A stretch of DNA of 64,000 nt from a virus. The translations under genes and the position numbers were made by a program. This document shows, one piece after another, positions 25,626 to 33,893 of this stretch. The notes beneath the pieces were generated by a model that saw only the letters and a list, made by a program, of their open reading frames with translations, was not told the origin of the DNA and ran no database searches. The DNA is taken from the IMG/VR virus record IMGVR_UViG_3300028895_000704, positions 1-64,000 of that record. The stretch is one strand, 5' to 3'. Every line of letters starts with the position of its first letter. Within the stretch, counting starts at the first letter, position 1.

Positions 25626-27134
25626 ATGGCACTCACGAAACTTTTGACTCCTGGATCGTACGACTTTCACGCTCCGGTGGCACAGCAGATCAAGACGGGC
25701 CGCGACGGCAGGCTCCGTGGATCTGATATGGATGAGTTCGTGAAACGCGCGTCGGTGCAGTTCATCGACAAGGTGGCCAGCATGCAGCTTGGCCCTGGGG
25801 AGGTCCCTGTCCACTTGCTAGCCGTCGGTGCCCAAGAGTACTACGGAGCCAACCGCAACGGCGACGGCTTCCGTGAGGAGGTCTTGCAGGCATATCACCC
25901 GACTTTCCAGAAATTCGCCCGCTGGTACCGCGATCATCAGAACAAGGACGTCTCCAAGGGACGTGGTATCATCAAAGCTTCCGCGTATAATGGCGATATG
26001 CGGCGCGTGGAGCTGATCGTTGCGCTCAACGGCACCAAGGAAGCTGCCGATCGCAACGGCGGGCTTGTCGCTGACGAAGAGCTCGAGAAACTGGCACGAG
26101 GCGAAGACATCCCGGTGTCGATGGCCTGCCGTGTCAGCCATGACGTCTGTTCTGGCTGTGGCAACCATGCCAAGAGCCGCAAAGAATACTGTGGACCGGA
26201 GATGTGCAAATATGGCGGATGCAGAGATAACCTCGCCAAGACTTTCGATGACGGACATACGCTCCATGTCGACAACCCAGATCCATGCTTCTTCGACATC
26301 TCGAAGGTCTTTCGCCCGGCAGATCGCATCGCTTACACGCTTGGTAAATGTGCTGCAGCAGAAGACTACCAAGAAATGCTCAAAGCCGCCGCAGACACCT
26401 ACGGATCTGAGCAAAGTGCTGCAGCGCTTGCGGAGCGACTTGGGGTTACCCCGCCTCTCTGGATCCTCACAGACGGCCCCTGGAGTGACCCGCGTGTCGT
26501 TGGACAACTCAAGGTGGCAAACTACCTGATCCAGCAAGAGAACGCACTGGAGGTCGACGGGAGCCCCATTGCGCAAGATCGTGCGTGCCAGCCGGTTGTG
26601 CAACCGCTCCGGATCGACGCTCCTGACGTCCGCAAGGGTCCGTACAAGCTGGCCCACGTCGTGACAGCACTGGCAGCAGAGAAGTGCATGCTTCCTGTTG
26701 ATTCGTTCATCGCCATGCTGACCGGCGAACACAACACCAAAACAGCAGCCGCAGCGGACGCCGTTGCGGACCGCTTGCCAGGCGTGTACAATCGTCTGGC
26801 ATCTGATCCGAGGCTCGAAGAGGACCTCCGTCAGAACCCCTATTTGCCCGGTGGTCCAGCGCCAAAACGCGTCAGGCATTGGGTGCTGAAACACGCCGGC
26901 GAATGGTCGCTGGCTCGCGACCGCGTCATCGAGCGGCTCCAACTGTCCGTTTTGCGGCAGCCGAAGGCGCCTGACCCCCGTCGGTCGATGACCAAGATAG
27001 CTATGGTCGACAGTGCTGAGGAGCTGGCCAAGCAGTACGCCTTGTACCAGCTTGGCTTCCTCCAAGCCCATGCGGCTGATCCAGACGCCGCATTCATGCA
27101 GGAGATGGCCGTCAGATCAAACTTTGTGAGGTAA
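25626..27134 (+). CDS. Putative capsid maturation protease with zinc-binding cysteine cluster
   Basis: 502 residues. GANRNGDGF (residues about 75-83), then HPTFQKFARWYRDHQNKD, SAYNGDMRRVELIVAL and IPVSMACRVSHDVCSGCG recall prohead protease-like proteins found in large phages. A cluster of cysteines follows (CSGCG, YCGPEMC, GGC), which could hold zinc. HPDP-like NPDPCFFDISKVF adds to that resemblance. Catalytic residues cannot be fixed; the His in RDHQNKD and Ser in PVSMACRV are candidates. The remaining about 270 residues are helical and may be a fused assembly or core domain. It lies before an acidic scaffold candidate and the probable capsid gene, as expected for a head protease. An HNH endonuclease gene follows directly. 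Confidence 0.6.
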   Translation: MALTKLLTPGSYDFHAPVAQQIKTGRDGRLRGSDMDEFVKRASVQFIDKVASMQLGPGEVPVHLLAVGAQEYYGANRNGDGFREEVLQAYHPTFQKFARWYRDHQNKDVSKGRGIIKASAYNGDMRRVELIVALNGTKEAADRNGGLVADEELEKLARGEDIPVSMACRVSHDVCSGCGNHAKSRKEYCGPEMCKYGGCRDNLAKTFDDGHTLHVDNPDPCFFDISKVFRPADRIAYTLGKCAAAEDYQEMLKAAADTYGSEQSAAALAERLGVTPPLWILTDGPWSDPRVVGQLKVANYLIQQENALEVDGSPIAQDRACQPVVQPLRIDAPDVRKGPYKLAHVVTALAAEKCMLPVDSFIAMLTGEHNTKTAAAADAVADRLPGVYNRLASDPRLEEDLRQNPYLPGGPAPKRVRHWVLKHAGEWSLARDRVIERLQLSVLRQPKAPDPRRSMTKIAMVDSAEELAKQYALYQLGFLQAHAADPDAAFMQEMAVRSNFVR

Positions 27135-27135
27135 G

Positions 27136-27603
27136 ATGACAGAGAAACAGTGCAATACATGCCGTAAAACCAAGCCACTACAGGCGTTTACGAAAAATAA
27201 ACAGTGCAGAGACGGGCACGCGGGTCAATGCAAACAGTGCCGCAACGCTTATAAAAAAGTGTGGCGGCAGGCAGACCCAACACGTACGTTAGCAGCGGAG
27301 CGGCGTTTAAATTTACGTAGATATGGGCTCCGTGTAGCTGATTACGATAAAATGGCGGCAGATCAGGGCGGTGTCTGTGCCATCTGCGGCCAACCAGAGA
27401 CGCAACGCAGGGGTGGTAAGGTACTACCACTCGTCGTTGATCACGACCACGAAACAGCAGAAATACGGGGACTACTATGTAATTCCTGTAATCGCGGCCT
27501 GGGGTGCTTTCGAGACGATCCCGGCCGGCTGAAAAAGGCCGCCACCTACCTTGAGGAGGTGGCCGAACCCGCTCCGGCGGAAAATTTGTACGTTAAGCAG
27601 TGA
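27136..27603 (+). CDS. Endonuclease VII-type HNH endonuclease, likely mobile
   Basis: 155 residues. Two CxxC pairs (CNTCRK, CKQC) near the start and a GGVCAICGQPE segment are followed by VVDHDHETAEIRGLLCNSCNRGLG and a final FRDDPGRLKKAATYL. This is the recombination endonuclease VII family, zinc-dependent, with DHDH as the catalytic motif. It starts one base after the protease stop and precedes the scaffold candidate, inside a head module, typical of a homing endonuclease. Its codons appear richer in A and T (for example AAAAATAAACAG) than neighbours, in agreement with recent arrival. A paralogue is at 46099. Confidence 0.85.
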   Translation: MTEKQCNTCRKTKPLQAFTKNKQCRDGHAGQCKQCRNAYKKVWRQADPTRTLAAERRLNLRRYGLRVADYDKMAADQGGVCAICGQPETQRRGGKVLPLVVDHDHETAEIRGLLCNSCNRGLGCFRDDPGRLKKAATYLEEVAEPAPAENLYVKQ

Positions 27604-27611
27604 AGTCCGTA

Positions 27612-27641
27612 TTGACTGCACTGCTTCAATTAGTCCACAAT
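27612..27641 (+). promoter_or_regulatory. Possible sigma70-like promoter
   Basis: TTGACT (27612-27617), an 18-base spacer and CACAAT (27636-27641) lie in the 99-base gap after the HNH gene. It could provide strong expression of the head genes after the inserted endonuclease. Confidence 0.42.
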
Positions 27642-27662
27642 GAATACCTGACGGGTTTAACA

Positions 27663-27674
27663 CTGCCAAGGCAG
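27663..27674 (+). other. Leader hairpin before the gene at 27703
   Basis: CTGC (27663-27666) and GCAG (27671-27674) can pair around CAAG. It is short; its weight comes from similar small hairpins in the leaders of the following head genes. Confidence 0.35.
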
Positions 27675-27702
27675 AGACCCTACCAAGTCATGGAGGACAA
27701 AG

Positions 27703-28953
27703 ATGCCTAGCCTATTCGACAACGTCACTGACCTCGTCAACGAGATCGGTGCGGAAAAGACGGCCGCCGACAAGTCCGCGATGGACGACCCAGGTGGCTA
27801 TGAGGGTCCTACCTCGCACCCGTCCAAGAAGCCGGACGACAACGAACAGGATCCCGTGGAAGGTTTCCAATCCGCTGACAACGAGCGGAAAGTGAAAGAG
27901 GACATTCCCGACACGACGAACAAGAAGCCTGAGCTCACCGAAGGCTCGGCCCCCAAGGCCGAAGACGTGCAGCTCGGACAGGGCGTCGATGCCGCGAAGC
28001 CGACCGGCCAAGATCCTTCGACCGAGGAGGACTACAAGGGTACGCTTCAGGGCGACAAGCGGGAAGGCGACCAGGGTGGCACGAGCCATCCGGCCAAGGG
28101 CGACTACGGCGAGAAGTACTCCGCCGACAAGCTCGCCGAACTTGGTGACGACGATCTCTGCAAGTGCGCCAAGGACCTTGGCGATGACATCCTCGCGGAT
28201 GTTGCCAACGGTCTCTGGGACGGCGACACTCCTGCTCCGGCTGGCGACGCCAATGCGGCTGCGCGTGCTGGTGAGAAGGTAGCGTCGGACGCCTCTGACG
28301 CTGGCGACGAGATGGAGAAGATTGCTTCGGGCGTTGTCCAGAACATCGTCAAGCAAGCCTATCACCAAGCCGATCTCGTCGCGGCTCAGGTCTACCACGA
28401 CCTCGAGCTCTTGAAGCAAGCGGAAGAAGACACCGCTGCGCTTGAAGATCCCACCGGCGGAGCCGAAGAAGGGGAGGACAACGGCTCGGACCCTACCGAA
28501 GCGCCGCCCGAAGGTGAAGAAGGTGGTGAAGAAGGCGCTGAGGAACTTCTGGCTGCCATGGGCGGCGGCGGCCCTGAAGAAGGTCTCGGTGGCGAGCTTC
28601 CCCCGGAAGCTGGCATGGAACCGGGCATGGAGCCTGGCATGGAGCCCGGTCTCGAAGGCGGGATGCCGCCGGAGATGGGCGGCCTTGAAGGCGGACCTCC
28701 GCCGGAAATGGGCGGCATGCCTGATGAAGCGGCTATCCAACAGTTGGCTATGGCCCTGATGGAAGCCGGCATCGATCCCGCTGCACTTGCTGCCGCTGGT
28801 CCCGAAGGGGCCAAGATCGCAGCCGCAGTCCACGACCACAAGAGCTCGGGCCGCTTCTACTTCGAAGAAGCGAAGCAAGGCTCGGACGAACGTAAGGTCA
28901 GGGACTACATGAAGGGCTTCGTCACCGAACTGTATCGACGCAGCCAAAAGTAG
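27703..28953 (+). CDS. Acidic protein with PGMEP-type repeats, scaffold candidate
   Basis: 416 residues with a strong GGAGG ribosome site. The N-terminal 150 residues are very rich in Asp, Glu, Lys and Pro and look disordered. Residues about 205-250 are helical (KIASGVVQNIVKQAYHQADLVAAQVYHDLELLK). Residues about 285-345 hold repeats such as GMEPGMEPGMEPGLEGG and PPEMGG. The C-terminal part is helical (IQQLAMALMEAGIDPAALAAAG). An acidic, repeat-rich, partly helical protein between a maturation protease and the capsid gene fits a scaffold or core protein, but this is by position and composition only. Confidence 0.6.
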   Translation: MPSLFDNVTDLVNEIGAEKTAADKSAMDDPGGYEGPTSHPSKKPDDNEQDPVEGFQSADNERKVKEDIPDTTNKKPELTEGSAPKAEDVQLGQGVDAAKPTGQDPSTEEDYKGTLQGDKREGDQGGTSHPAKGDYGEKYSADKLAELGDDDLCKCAKDLGDDILADVANGLWDGDTPAPAGDANAAARAGEKVASDASDAGDEMEKIASGVVQNIVKQAYHQADLVAAQVYHDLELLKQAEEDTAALEDPTGGAEEGEDNGSDPTEAPPEGEEGGEEGAEELLAAMGGGGPEEGLGGELPPEAGMEPGMEPGMEPGLEGGMPPEMGGLEGGPPPEMGGMPDEAAIQQLAMALMEAGIDPAALAAAGPEGAKIAAAVHDHKSSGRFYFEEAKQGSDERKVRDYMKGFVTELYRRSQK

Positions 28954-28972
28954 TTTCACCAAAAATCCTGTT

Positions 28973-28988
28973 GTCGCCGCGAGGCGAT
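28973..28988 (+). other. Leader hairpin with GNRA loop before the gene at 29016
   Basis: TCGCC (28974-28978) pairs with GGCGA (28983-28987) around a GCGA tetraloop, with a G-U closing pair outside. It is followed 14 bases later by the GGAGG ribosome site of the gene at 29016. Confidence 0.45.
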
Positions 28989-29015
28989 GCGGTTTTGTGA
29001 ACCCGGAGGTTTAAC

Positions 29016-29423
29016 ATGAGCACCAACTCGAACGCACCAAAGGTCCTCGCGGCTCTGCGTGCGAGCAACGAGATTAGCAAGCGGTTCCAAGAAAAGGTCG
29101 CTGCCGATCAAGCCAAGGAAGCACAAGTCAAGGAAGCGCTTCCGGAAGCTGTTGCCGCGTGCGTCGACAACGAGCGCATCTACGGTGATCAGAGTGAGAA
29201 GGTGGCGGCAGCCCTCGGCGACCCGGAAACGGGCCACGCCGCGTGTCTGACGTTCATCCGCGACCTGGCCAAGCACCGGACCGCCGAAGAGGTTTCCTCG
29301 ATTGGCACCCCGGTCGGCCAAGAGAAGACTGCTAGCGCCCGTGGAGCGACAGGCAGCCGTGTGGCTGACTTCGACGAGACGGATGCAGGTCGTGCGTTTC
29401 GCGACCGACTGCTCAGCCAGTAA
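29016..29423 (+). CDS. Small helical protein in the head module
   Basis: 135 residues with GGAGG before the ATG. The first 70 residues are strongly helical, with Ala, Glu, Lys and Gln (RASNEISKRFQEKVAADQAKEAQVKEAL). The C-terminal part is polar and includes a Gly/Ser/Thr stretch. No known domain. It lies between the acidic scaffold candidate and the probable decoration protein, so a minor head or assembly role is likely. It has its own leader hairpin. Confidence 0.6.
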   Translation: MSTNSNAPKVLAALRASNEISKRFQEKVAADQAKEAQVKEALPEAVAACVDNERIYGDQSEKVAAALGDPETGHAACLTFIRDLAKHRTAEEVSSIGTPVGQEKTASARGATGSRVADFDETDAGRAFRDRLLSQ

Positions 29424-29450
29424 CTGAGTAGTTCACCCTGTAACCAACGT

Positions 29451-29465
29451 CAGTCCGCAAGGCTG
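29451..29465 (+). other. Leader hairpin with GCAA loop before the gene at 29495
   Basis: CAGTCC (29451-29456) pairs with GGCTG (29461-29465), with one bulged T, around a GCAA (GNRA) tetraloop. The ribosome site GGAGG of the following gene starts about 20 bases later. Confidence 0.4.
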
Positions 29466-29494
29466 GCATACAAATCTTGACACGGAGGTTAAGA

Positions 29495-30076
29495 ATGCCT
29501 GGTCAAGTGCCTCAAATGTTCGAACAGGCTTTGGACACGCTCAAGGGCTGGTTCCACTTGTCTGCACTCGACAAATCTGCCAAGCTGGCCGCTTCGCTGC
29601 TTGACAGTGCGACCGAGGTCCCCGCGGGCCGCGTGGCGCACATCAACGTGGACGGTGAGTTTGAGCTGGGTGGTGACGGCACGCAGATGCCGATCTTCCT
29701 GTGGAACGGGAAGGACCACCCCGACGTCTACAACAACGGGACCAGTCCCGTCACGGACGTCGATCACTGGTGGGCTGTCGCCCCGACTGGCGTAATGTCC
29801 GGTCTGGTCGCCACCGGTGGCTATGAACTCCAAACCACGGAGTTCGACGATCAACAGGTGTACGCACCGAATGATCCGCTGACCGGGGATGCCGATGGCA
29901 TCCTGACCAACGTCGGCGCTCTTCAGTACACCGACTGGATTTGCGGTATCGCCTCGTGGCACGTGCAGGGCGACAATCAGTCGGCCGCCGCGACGAGCCC
30001 CGTCGGCGAAAACGCCCACGGCGTCACCGTGCTTTCGTTCTGGACCTACTTCCTGCCTGCTGCCCCGATCGTCTAG
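29495..30076 (+). CDS. Probable virion (head decoration-type) protein
   Basis: 193 residues from ATG 29495, after GGAGG; the upstream in-frame TTG at 29477 is rejected because the ribosome site lies downstream of it. A helical N-terminal part (PGQVPQMFEQALDTLKGWFHLSALDKSAKLAASLL) precedes a beta-rich domain with many Gly, Asp, Trp and Pro (FELGGDGTQMPIFLWNGKD, DHWWAVAPTGVMSGLVATGG). It ends in a hydrophobic strand (VTVLSFWTYFLPAAPIV). Position just before the capsid gene and good translation signals suggest an abundant virion protein such as a decoration protein. No family assignment is possible by sight. Confidence 0.6.
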   Translation: MPGQVPQMFEQALDTLKGWFHLSALDKSAKLAASLLDSATEVPAGRVAHINVDGEFELGGDGTQMPIFLWNGKDHPDVYNNGTSPVTDVDHWWAVAPTGVMSGLVATGGYELQTTEFDDQQVYAPNDPLTGDADGILTNVGALQYTDWICGIASWHVQGDNQSAAATSPVGENAHGVTVLSFWTYFLPAAPIV

Positions 30077-30119
30077 GGTTAGGCTCGAAGGGAGTCCGTT
30101 TTCGTAACTGACAACCCAG

Positions 30120-30137
30120 CGCCGCGAGGATGCGGCG
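30120..30137 (+). other. Leader hairpin before the probable capsid gene
   Basis: CGCCGC (30120-30125) pairs with GCGGCG (30132-30137) around the loop GAGGAT. The capsid ribosome site AGGAGG lies 14 bases downstream of the stem. The loop contains another AGGA, unpaired. Confidence 0.5.
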
Positions 30138-30162
30138 ATTTACCATTGCAAGGAGGAAACTG

Positions 30163-31089
30163 ATGTCCAGTCCCTCTAGCGTCCAAGTCCTGAACGAAGA
30201 GCTGTTTGCTCAGCTCGAGACGCCGGGGATGGAAAAGAACGCGCTCGACGCGGTGAACGAATTCACCCGCGTACGAGTCCGCGAAGATGGTTTCTACCGC
30301 AAGATCATCCCGCCTGTCCAGGTTGCGAACGACGATCTCGATCGTCAAGTCGACACGGACAAGCCCGTGGTCGTGGTGGACAAAGAACCCGGTTCGCCGG
30401 CCGCCATCTCCATCCCTTTCGCCACGTTGCCGATCAACGTGTACATCCGCGGTCCTCGCTACCGCGTGATGTTCGACCGGATCGTGACGCCGCGTTTCGT
30501 CAAGGACATTGACGAACTGAGAACATGGCAGATGGATATTCGGCAAGTCCTTTCGGACAACGCCATCAAGGACATGCTCGCGGAAGAGGACTCCAAGTTC
30601 CTCACCGCCGTGAACACCGCCCTCGTTGGTGCGAATGCCATCGTCCCGACCAGTGGAGTCATCCAGTGGGAAACCATCTTCGGTGGGATCTCGCGTGACA
30701 CCACTCAAGAAGCCCTGAAGATCATGCCGAAGACCCCGTCGCACCTCGAGGTCAACACGGTCCTGGTGAACAACGTCACCATCCGTGAAATCCTCAAGTG
30801 GGGCTACGACGAGGCCGGCGGCGACCTCTCGGGCGACTTCTTGAAGAACGGCTGGTCGGAGATCGACCTGATGGGTGTCAAGTGGGTCGTCACGATCAAA
30901 CGTGACCTCGTTCCCGACGATACGTTCTACATGTTCGGTGACCCTCGGTTCATCGGCAAGTCGTATCTTCTGGAAGACACCACGATGCACATCAAGCGGG
31001 AAGCCTTCATGATCGAGTTCTTCGCCTACGAAACCTGTGGCGGAAGCATCGGTCATACGGGCGGTCTCGCACGTGCCGACTTCGCGTAG
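30163..31089 (+). CDS. Probable major capsid protein (HK97-type by position)
   Basis: 308 residues from ATG 30163 with a near-perfect AGGAGG ribosome site; the upstream in-frame ATG at 30130 lies inside the leader hairpin. N-terminal helix (VQVLNEELFAQLETPGMEKNALDAVNEF), then a loop-like segment with VQVANDDLDRQVDTDKPVVVVD, which could be an E-loop. A mid region includes RTWQMDIRQVLSDNAIKDMLAEEDSKFL (spine-helix-like) and a C-terminal beta-rich part. This order of elements fits an HK97-fold capsid protein. It follows protease, scaffold and decoration candidates. It has a leader hairpin and a strong 3' hairpin, as expected of an abundant transcript. No direct homology search was possible. Confidence 0.7.
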   Translation: MSSPSSVQVLNEELFAQLETPGMEKNALDAVNEFTRVRVREDGFYRKIIPPVQVANDDLDRQVDTDKPVVVVDKEPGSPAAISIPFATLPINVYIRGPRYRVMFDRIVTPRFVKDIDELRTWQMDIRQVLSDNAIKDMLAEEDSKFLTAVNTALVGANAIVPTSGVIQWETIFGGISRDTTQEALKIMPKTPSHLEVNTVLVNNVTIREILKWGYDEAGGDLSGDFLKNGWSEIDLMGVKWVVTIKRDLVPDDTFYMFGDPRFIGKSYLLEDTTMHIKREAFMIEFFAYETCGGSIGHTGGLARADFA

Positions 31090-31110
31090 TCGAATCCCTT
31101 TCCGTGGCTT

Positions 31111-31141
31111 GCCTCCCGGGGCTTTGTAAACCCCGGGAGGC
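31111..31141 (+). other. Strong GC-rich 3' hairpin after the capsid gene, no U tract
   Basis: GCCTCCCGGGG (31111-31121) pairs perfectly over eleven bases with CCCCGGGAGGC (31131-31141) around CTTTGTAAA. No T run follows, so it is not a classic intrinsic terminator. It may stabilise the 3' end of capsid mRNA or act as a pause or partial terminator. A similar hairpin follows the tube gene. Confidence 0.7.
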
Positions 31142-31187
31142 GGGACCTGTGGATCAACCTTGAACCCCAATCCGGAACGGAAAACAA

Positions 31188-31580
31188 ATGAGTACCAATC
31201 TTCCGACTCAGGACCAAGCCCTCCAGGCTCAGTCCTATATGCTTGACCGGATCCACGTTCCGGCTTTCTTCGAGAAGCTGGCAGCCCACGGTGTGGAGCC
31301 TCGGAACGACGCAGAAGCGAAGCAGCTGCTTCAACTCGGCGCCGTGCTTGCCGAAGCTGCGCAGCAAGGCCAAGTGAAGCAAGCTTCCGCCGAGAACCCG
31401 TTCTTGACGGACATGCTGCAACGCTTCGCCCCGCAATCGGCTCCGAATGTGGACGACTACGTCAAGCAGTCCGCAGACCAACTCGTCGGAGAGAGTGAAC
31501 TCGCTCGAAACGCTGCGCTGATTTACGCGCACACCGTGTCGGGCGGCGAACTTGCCGACGAGCAACCGGCCGCAGAGTAG
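31188..31580 (+). CDS. Small helical protein after the capsid gene
   Basis: 130 residues, preceded by CGGAA. The sequence is helical and rich in Ala, Gln, Leu and Glu (QLLQLGAVLAEAAQQGQVKQAS; SADQLVGESELARNAALIYAHTV). It ends in an acidic tail (ELADEQPAAE). No known motif. Position after the capsid gene suggests a minor head protein, completion protein or capsid-associated chaperone. The next gene begins after another leader with a hairpin. Confidence 0.6.
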   Translation: MSTNLPTQDQALQAQSYMLDRIHVPAFFEKLAAHGVEPRNDAEAKQLLQLGAVLAEAAQQGQVKQASAENPFLTDMLQRFAPQSAPNVDDYVKQSADQLVGESELARNAALIYAHTVSGGELADEQPAAE

Positions 31581-31588
31581 CAGCCGGG

Positions 31589-31604
31589 GCGACCACCGAG
31601 TCGC
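31589..31604 (+). other. Leader hairpin before the gene at 31650
   Basis: GCGAC (31589-31593) pairs with GTCGC (31600-31604) around CACCGA. It sits in the 69-base gap between the two small head genes. Confidence 0.4.
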
Positions 31605-31649
31605 TTGACCTTTACCAACAAACCCTTTGCATATACAGGGATGTGACAA

Positions 31650-32012
31650 ATGGCCATCAATGAAGCCAATCCGGCGACCGCCTGTCTTTACAGTACGGTT
31701 CGCAACATCGCTGCGTCCGAGAAGTTCTACGGCTTCTTGCCTCCGCACGGAAAGCGGATGGCCTGTGGCGAAGAACTTGCGGTCTGGGGCGACATTCAAC
31801 ACTGGCTCACGCGGTTTACGCCGAATGAGCGAGAGCGTCGCTCCCTGGAGTACGCGTTGGACAACGACTACCTTGTCGTCGTCAACACGCCGGCAGTGCA
31901 TCTGTTCGACGATACGCTCGACGAGACCAAGATCCTCACGCTGGACAATGGCAGCTTTGCTGCCGCTGATCCGTGCTGGGGCGCTTACAGCTCGGAAGCG
32001 ATCTCGTGCTAG
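31650..32012 (+). CDS. Small structural-module protein of unknown function
   Basis: 120 residues with AGGGATG upstream. Helical N-terminus (ATACLYSTVRNIAASEKFYGFLPP), then GKRMACGEELAVWGDIQHWLTRFTPNERERRSLEYAL, and a beta-rich end (YLVVVNTPAVHLFDDTLDETKILTLDNGSF). The C-terminus ends in Cys. It is the last head-module gene before a strong terminator and a new promoter. Possibly a virion or head-completion protein. Confidence 0.6.
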   Translation: MAINEANPATACLYSTVRNIAASEKFYGFLPPHGKRMACGEELAVWGDIQHWLTRFTPNERERRSLEYALDNDYLVVVNTPAVHLFDDTLDETKILTLDNGSFAAADPCWGAYSSEAISC

Positions 32013-32043
32013 ACCCTGCTTGCAGTAGGCATAGCGCTTAAAG

Positions 32044-32076
32044 GGCGGCGGAGGACCCCTTCTCCGCCGCCTTTTT
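32044..32076 (+). terminator. Intrinsic terminator at the end of the head module
   Basis: GGCGGCGGAG (32044-32053) pairs perfectly with CTCCGCCGCC (32062-32071) around an eight-base loop, followed by five Ts (32072-32076). It separates the head module from the fibre module. Confidence 0.9.
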
Positions 32077-32084
32077 CATTAGGC

Positions 32085-32113
32085 TTGGCCACCGAGGGCC
32101 GCTCCTCTATACT
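32085..32113 (+). promoter_or_regulatory. Sigma70-like promoter for the fibre module
   Basis: TTGGCC (32085-32090), a 17-base spacer and TATACT (32108-32113), directly after the terminator at 32044 and 33 bases before the first fibre gene, which itself has a strong AAGGAGG ribosome site. Confidence 0.62.
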
Positions 32114-32145
32114 GTAATTACCATGGTGTAAGCAAGGAGGCTCAG

Positions 32146-33864
32146 ATGCCTGGTGGTACACTCTACAAGGGCTACTGGATCTTCGACGGGGTCCCGGAGG
32201 ACTCCGCGGGTCAAGCCCTCAATCTCAACTTCATAAAGTCAGCCGACCACGTCGACGACACGACTGGTAATCCGCACGGCATCACCACCGTGATGATCGG
32301 GGCGGCTGAAGCTGTCCACGACCACAACTCTCTCTATTATCTACAGTCAGAAGTTGACACGCTCCTGCTCGGCAAGTCTGACGTCGGGCACATCCACGAC
32401 GATCGTTACTACACTGAGACGGAAGTCGACGCGCTGCTCGCAGGCAAAGCCGACGATCCGCACAACCACAACGATCTCTACTACACAGAAACAGAAGTAG
32501 ACATTCTGCTTGCCGGCAAAGCGAATGTCACGCACACGCACACAGAAGCTGACATCACGGACCTCGGCGACTACCTTACGGCACTCGTCGAAGACCTGGC
32601 GCCGACACTCGGCGGCAACCTCACGTTGGACGGCAACAGCATCATCGCCGCCGGGCCAACGACGATCACGTCGACTGAGATCAGTTACCTCGACGGTGTT
32701 ACGTCAAACATCCAGGATCAGATCAATAGCTTGTCCGTGGGCTTGACCTGGCGTGATCCTGTGATTGACCAGCTGTCGACGCCGCCCGGCGGGCCGCTAG
32801 TCGGTGACCGATACATCGTCGGTTCGTCGCCAACCGGTGCGTGGGCGGGCCGTGCAGACGACATTGCGGAATGGAACGGCTCTGGCTGGGACTTCTACAC
32901 GCCGACCGACGGTTGGGCGGTGTGGAACCAGGTCCAGGACAAGCAACAGACGTACAACGGCGCGGCGTGGGTCGACATCGGCGGGACTACGGACCACGGC
33001 TCGCTGTCCGGGCTGCTCGATGACGATCATCCGCAGTACATGCAGGACGTCCTCGACGATGCGACTCCGCAGCTGGGCGGCGACCTCGATGTGAACGGCA
33101 ATTCGTTCAGCATCAGTGGAAGCACTGGACTCAGCGGACAGGTCCCAACGTCCGACGGCGTCGGCGGGTTGTCCTGGTTGACTCCGTCCGGTTCGGGCGG
33201 CACGGTCCAGGGCACCGACGGCAATTCGTACAATATCCGGTCGGCGAACACCGGTGTCGGTGTGGGTGGCAACGCCCGCGGCGAGTCGTCGGTTGACCTG
33301 CAAACGATCAGAACGGGAGCCACGGAAGTGGCGTCTGGTGCGGGCGCAGCTACGCTCGCCGGAGACAGCAATACCGCAAGTGGGCAGAATTCTGCTACAC
33401 TGGCAGGTAAGCAGGCTGTTGCTAAGCGGTACGGGCAGGTCGCGCAGGCTGCGGGCAGTTTCGCTGTCAACGGTGACGCGCAGGCCAGTACCTATGTGAT
33501 GCGCGGCACCACCACCAACGCATCCCCCGTCATCCTCACACTCGACGGGACGTCGGCGAAGCCAGTTCTCGACAACTACACGACGTGGATGTTCGAGATC
33601 CTGATCGTCGGCCGGAACGTCAGTTCGCTAGTTGAAGAGTCGGCGTCGTTCATGTTTCGCGGCGCAATCGACCAGAGGGGCACGCTCGCGTCGACCGCAT
33701 TGGTCGCCGGGGTGGGCAAGGAAGTTCATAAAGATGTGTCCGCTTGGGACGCCGACGTGACCGCCGACACGGTCAACGGCGCGCTCGAGATTGAAGTAAC
33801 TGGAGAAGTCGGTAAGAACATCCGATGGGTGGCCTTTGTGCGTACCATCGAGGTTACTGCATAA
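32146..33864 (+). CDS. Tail fibre protein 1
   Basis: 572 residues. Residues about 45-150 hold repeated short shaft modules of the type HNDLYYTETEVDxLLAGK (three to four copies), a pattern seen in trimeric fibres. It continues with DITDLGDYL, LGGNLTLDGNSI and VTSNIQDQINSLS, then a WRDPVIDQLSTPPGGPLVGDRYIVG...WAVWNQVQDKQQTYNGAAW domain that recalls DUF2793-like tail proteins. The end (from about 440) shares a beta domain with the neighbouring fibres: MRGTTTNASPVILTLDG to RWVAFVRTIEVTA. It starts a transcript after a terminator and promoter. Receptor binding is likely. Confidence 0.85.
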   Translation: MPGGTLYKGYWIFDGVPEDSAGQALNLNFIKSADHVDDTTGNPHGITTVMIGAAEAVHDHNSLYYLQSEVDTLLLGKSDVGHIHDDRYYTETEVDALLAGKADDPHNHNDLYYTETEVDILLAGKANVTHTHTEADITDLGDYLTALVEDLAPTLGGNLTLDGNSIIAAGPTTITSTEISYLDGVTSNIQDQINSLSVGLTWRDPVIDQLSTPPGGPLVGDRYIVGSSPTGAWAGRADDIAEWNGSGWDFYTPTDGWAVWNQVQDKQQTYNGAAWVDIGGTTDHGSLSGLLDDDHPQYMQDVLDDATPQLGGDLDVNGNSFSISGSTGLSGQVPTSDGVGGLSWLTPSGSGGTVQGTDGNSYNIRSANTGVGVGGNARGESSVDLQTIRTGATEVASGAGAATLAGDSNTASGQNSATLAGKQAVAKRYGQVAQAAGSFAVNGDAQASTYVMRGTTTNASPVILTLDGTSAKPVLDNYTTWMFEILIVGRNVSSLVEESASFMFRGAIDQRGTLASTALVAGVGKEVHKDVSAWDADVTADTVNGALEIEVTGEVGKNIRWVAFVRTIEVTA

Positions 33865-33893
33865 CATAGAGCCTTGATAAGGAGATCACTCTA

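Noticed and set aside
27712-28962. 416-codon minus-strand open frame
   Set aside because: Mirror of the acidic scaffold candidate gene at 27703; it arises from GC-rich wobble positions. No ribosome site or family.
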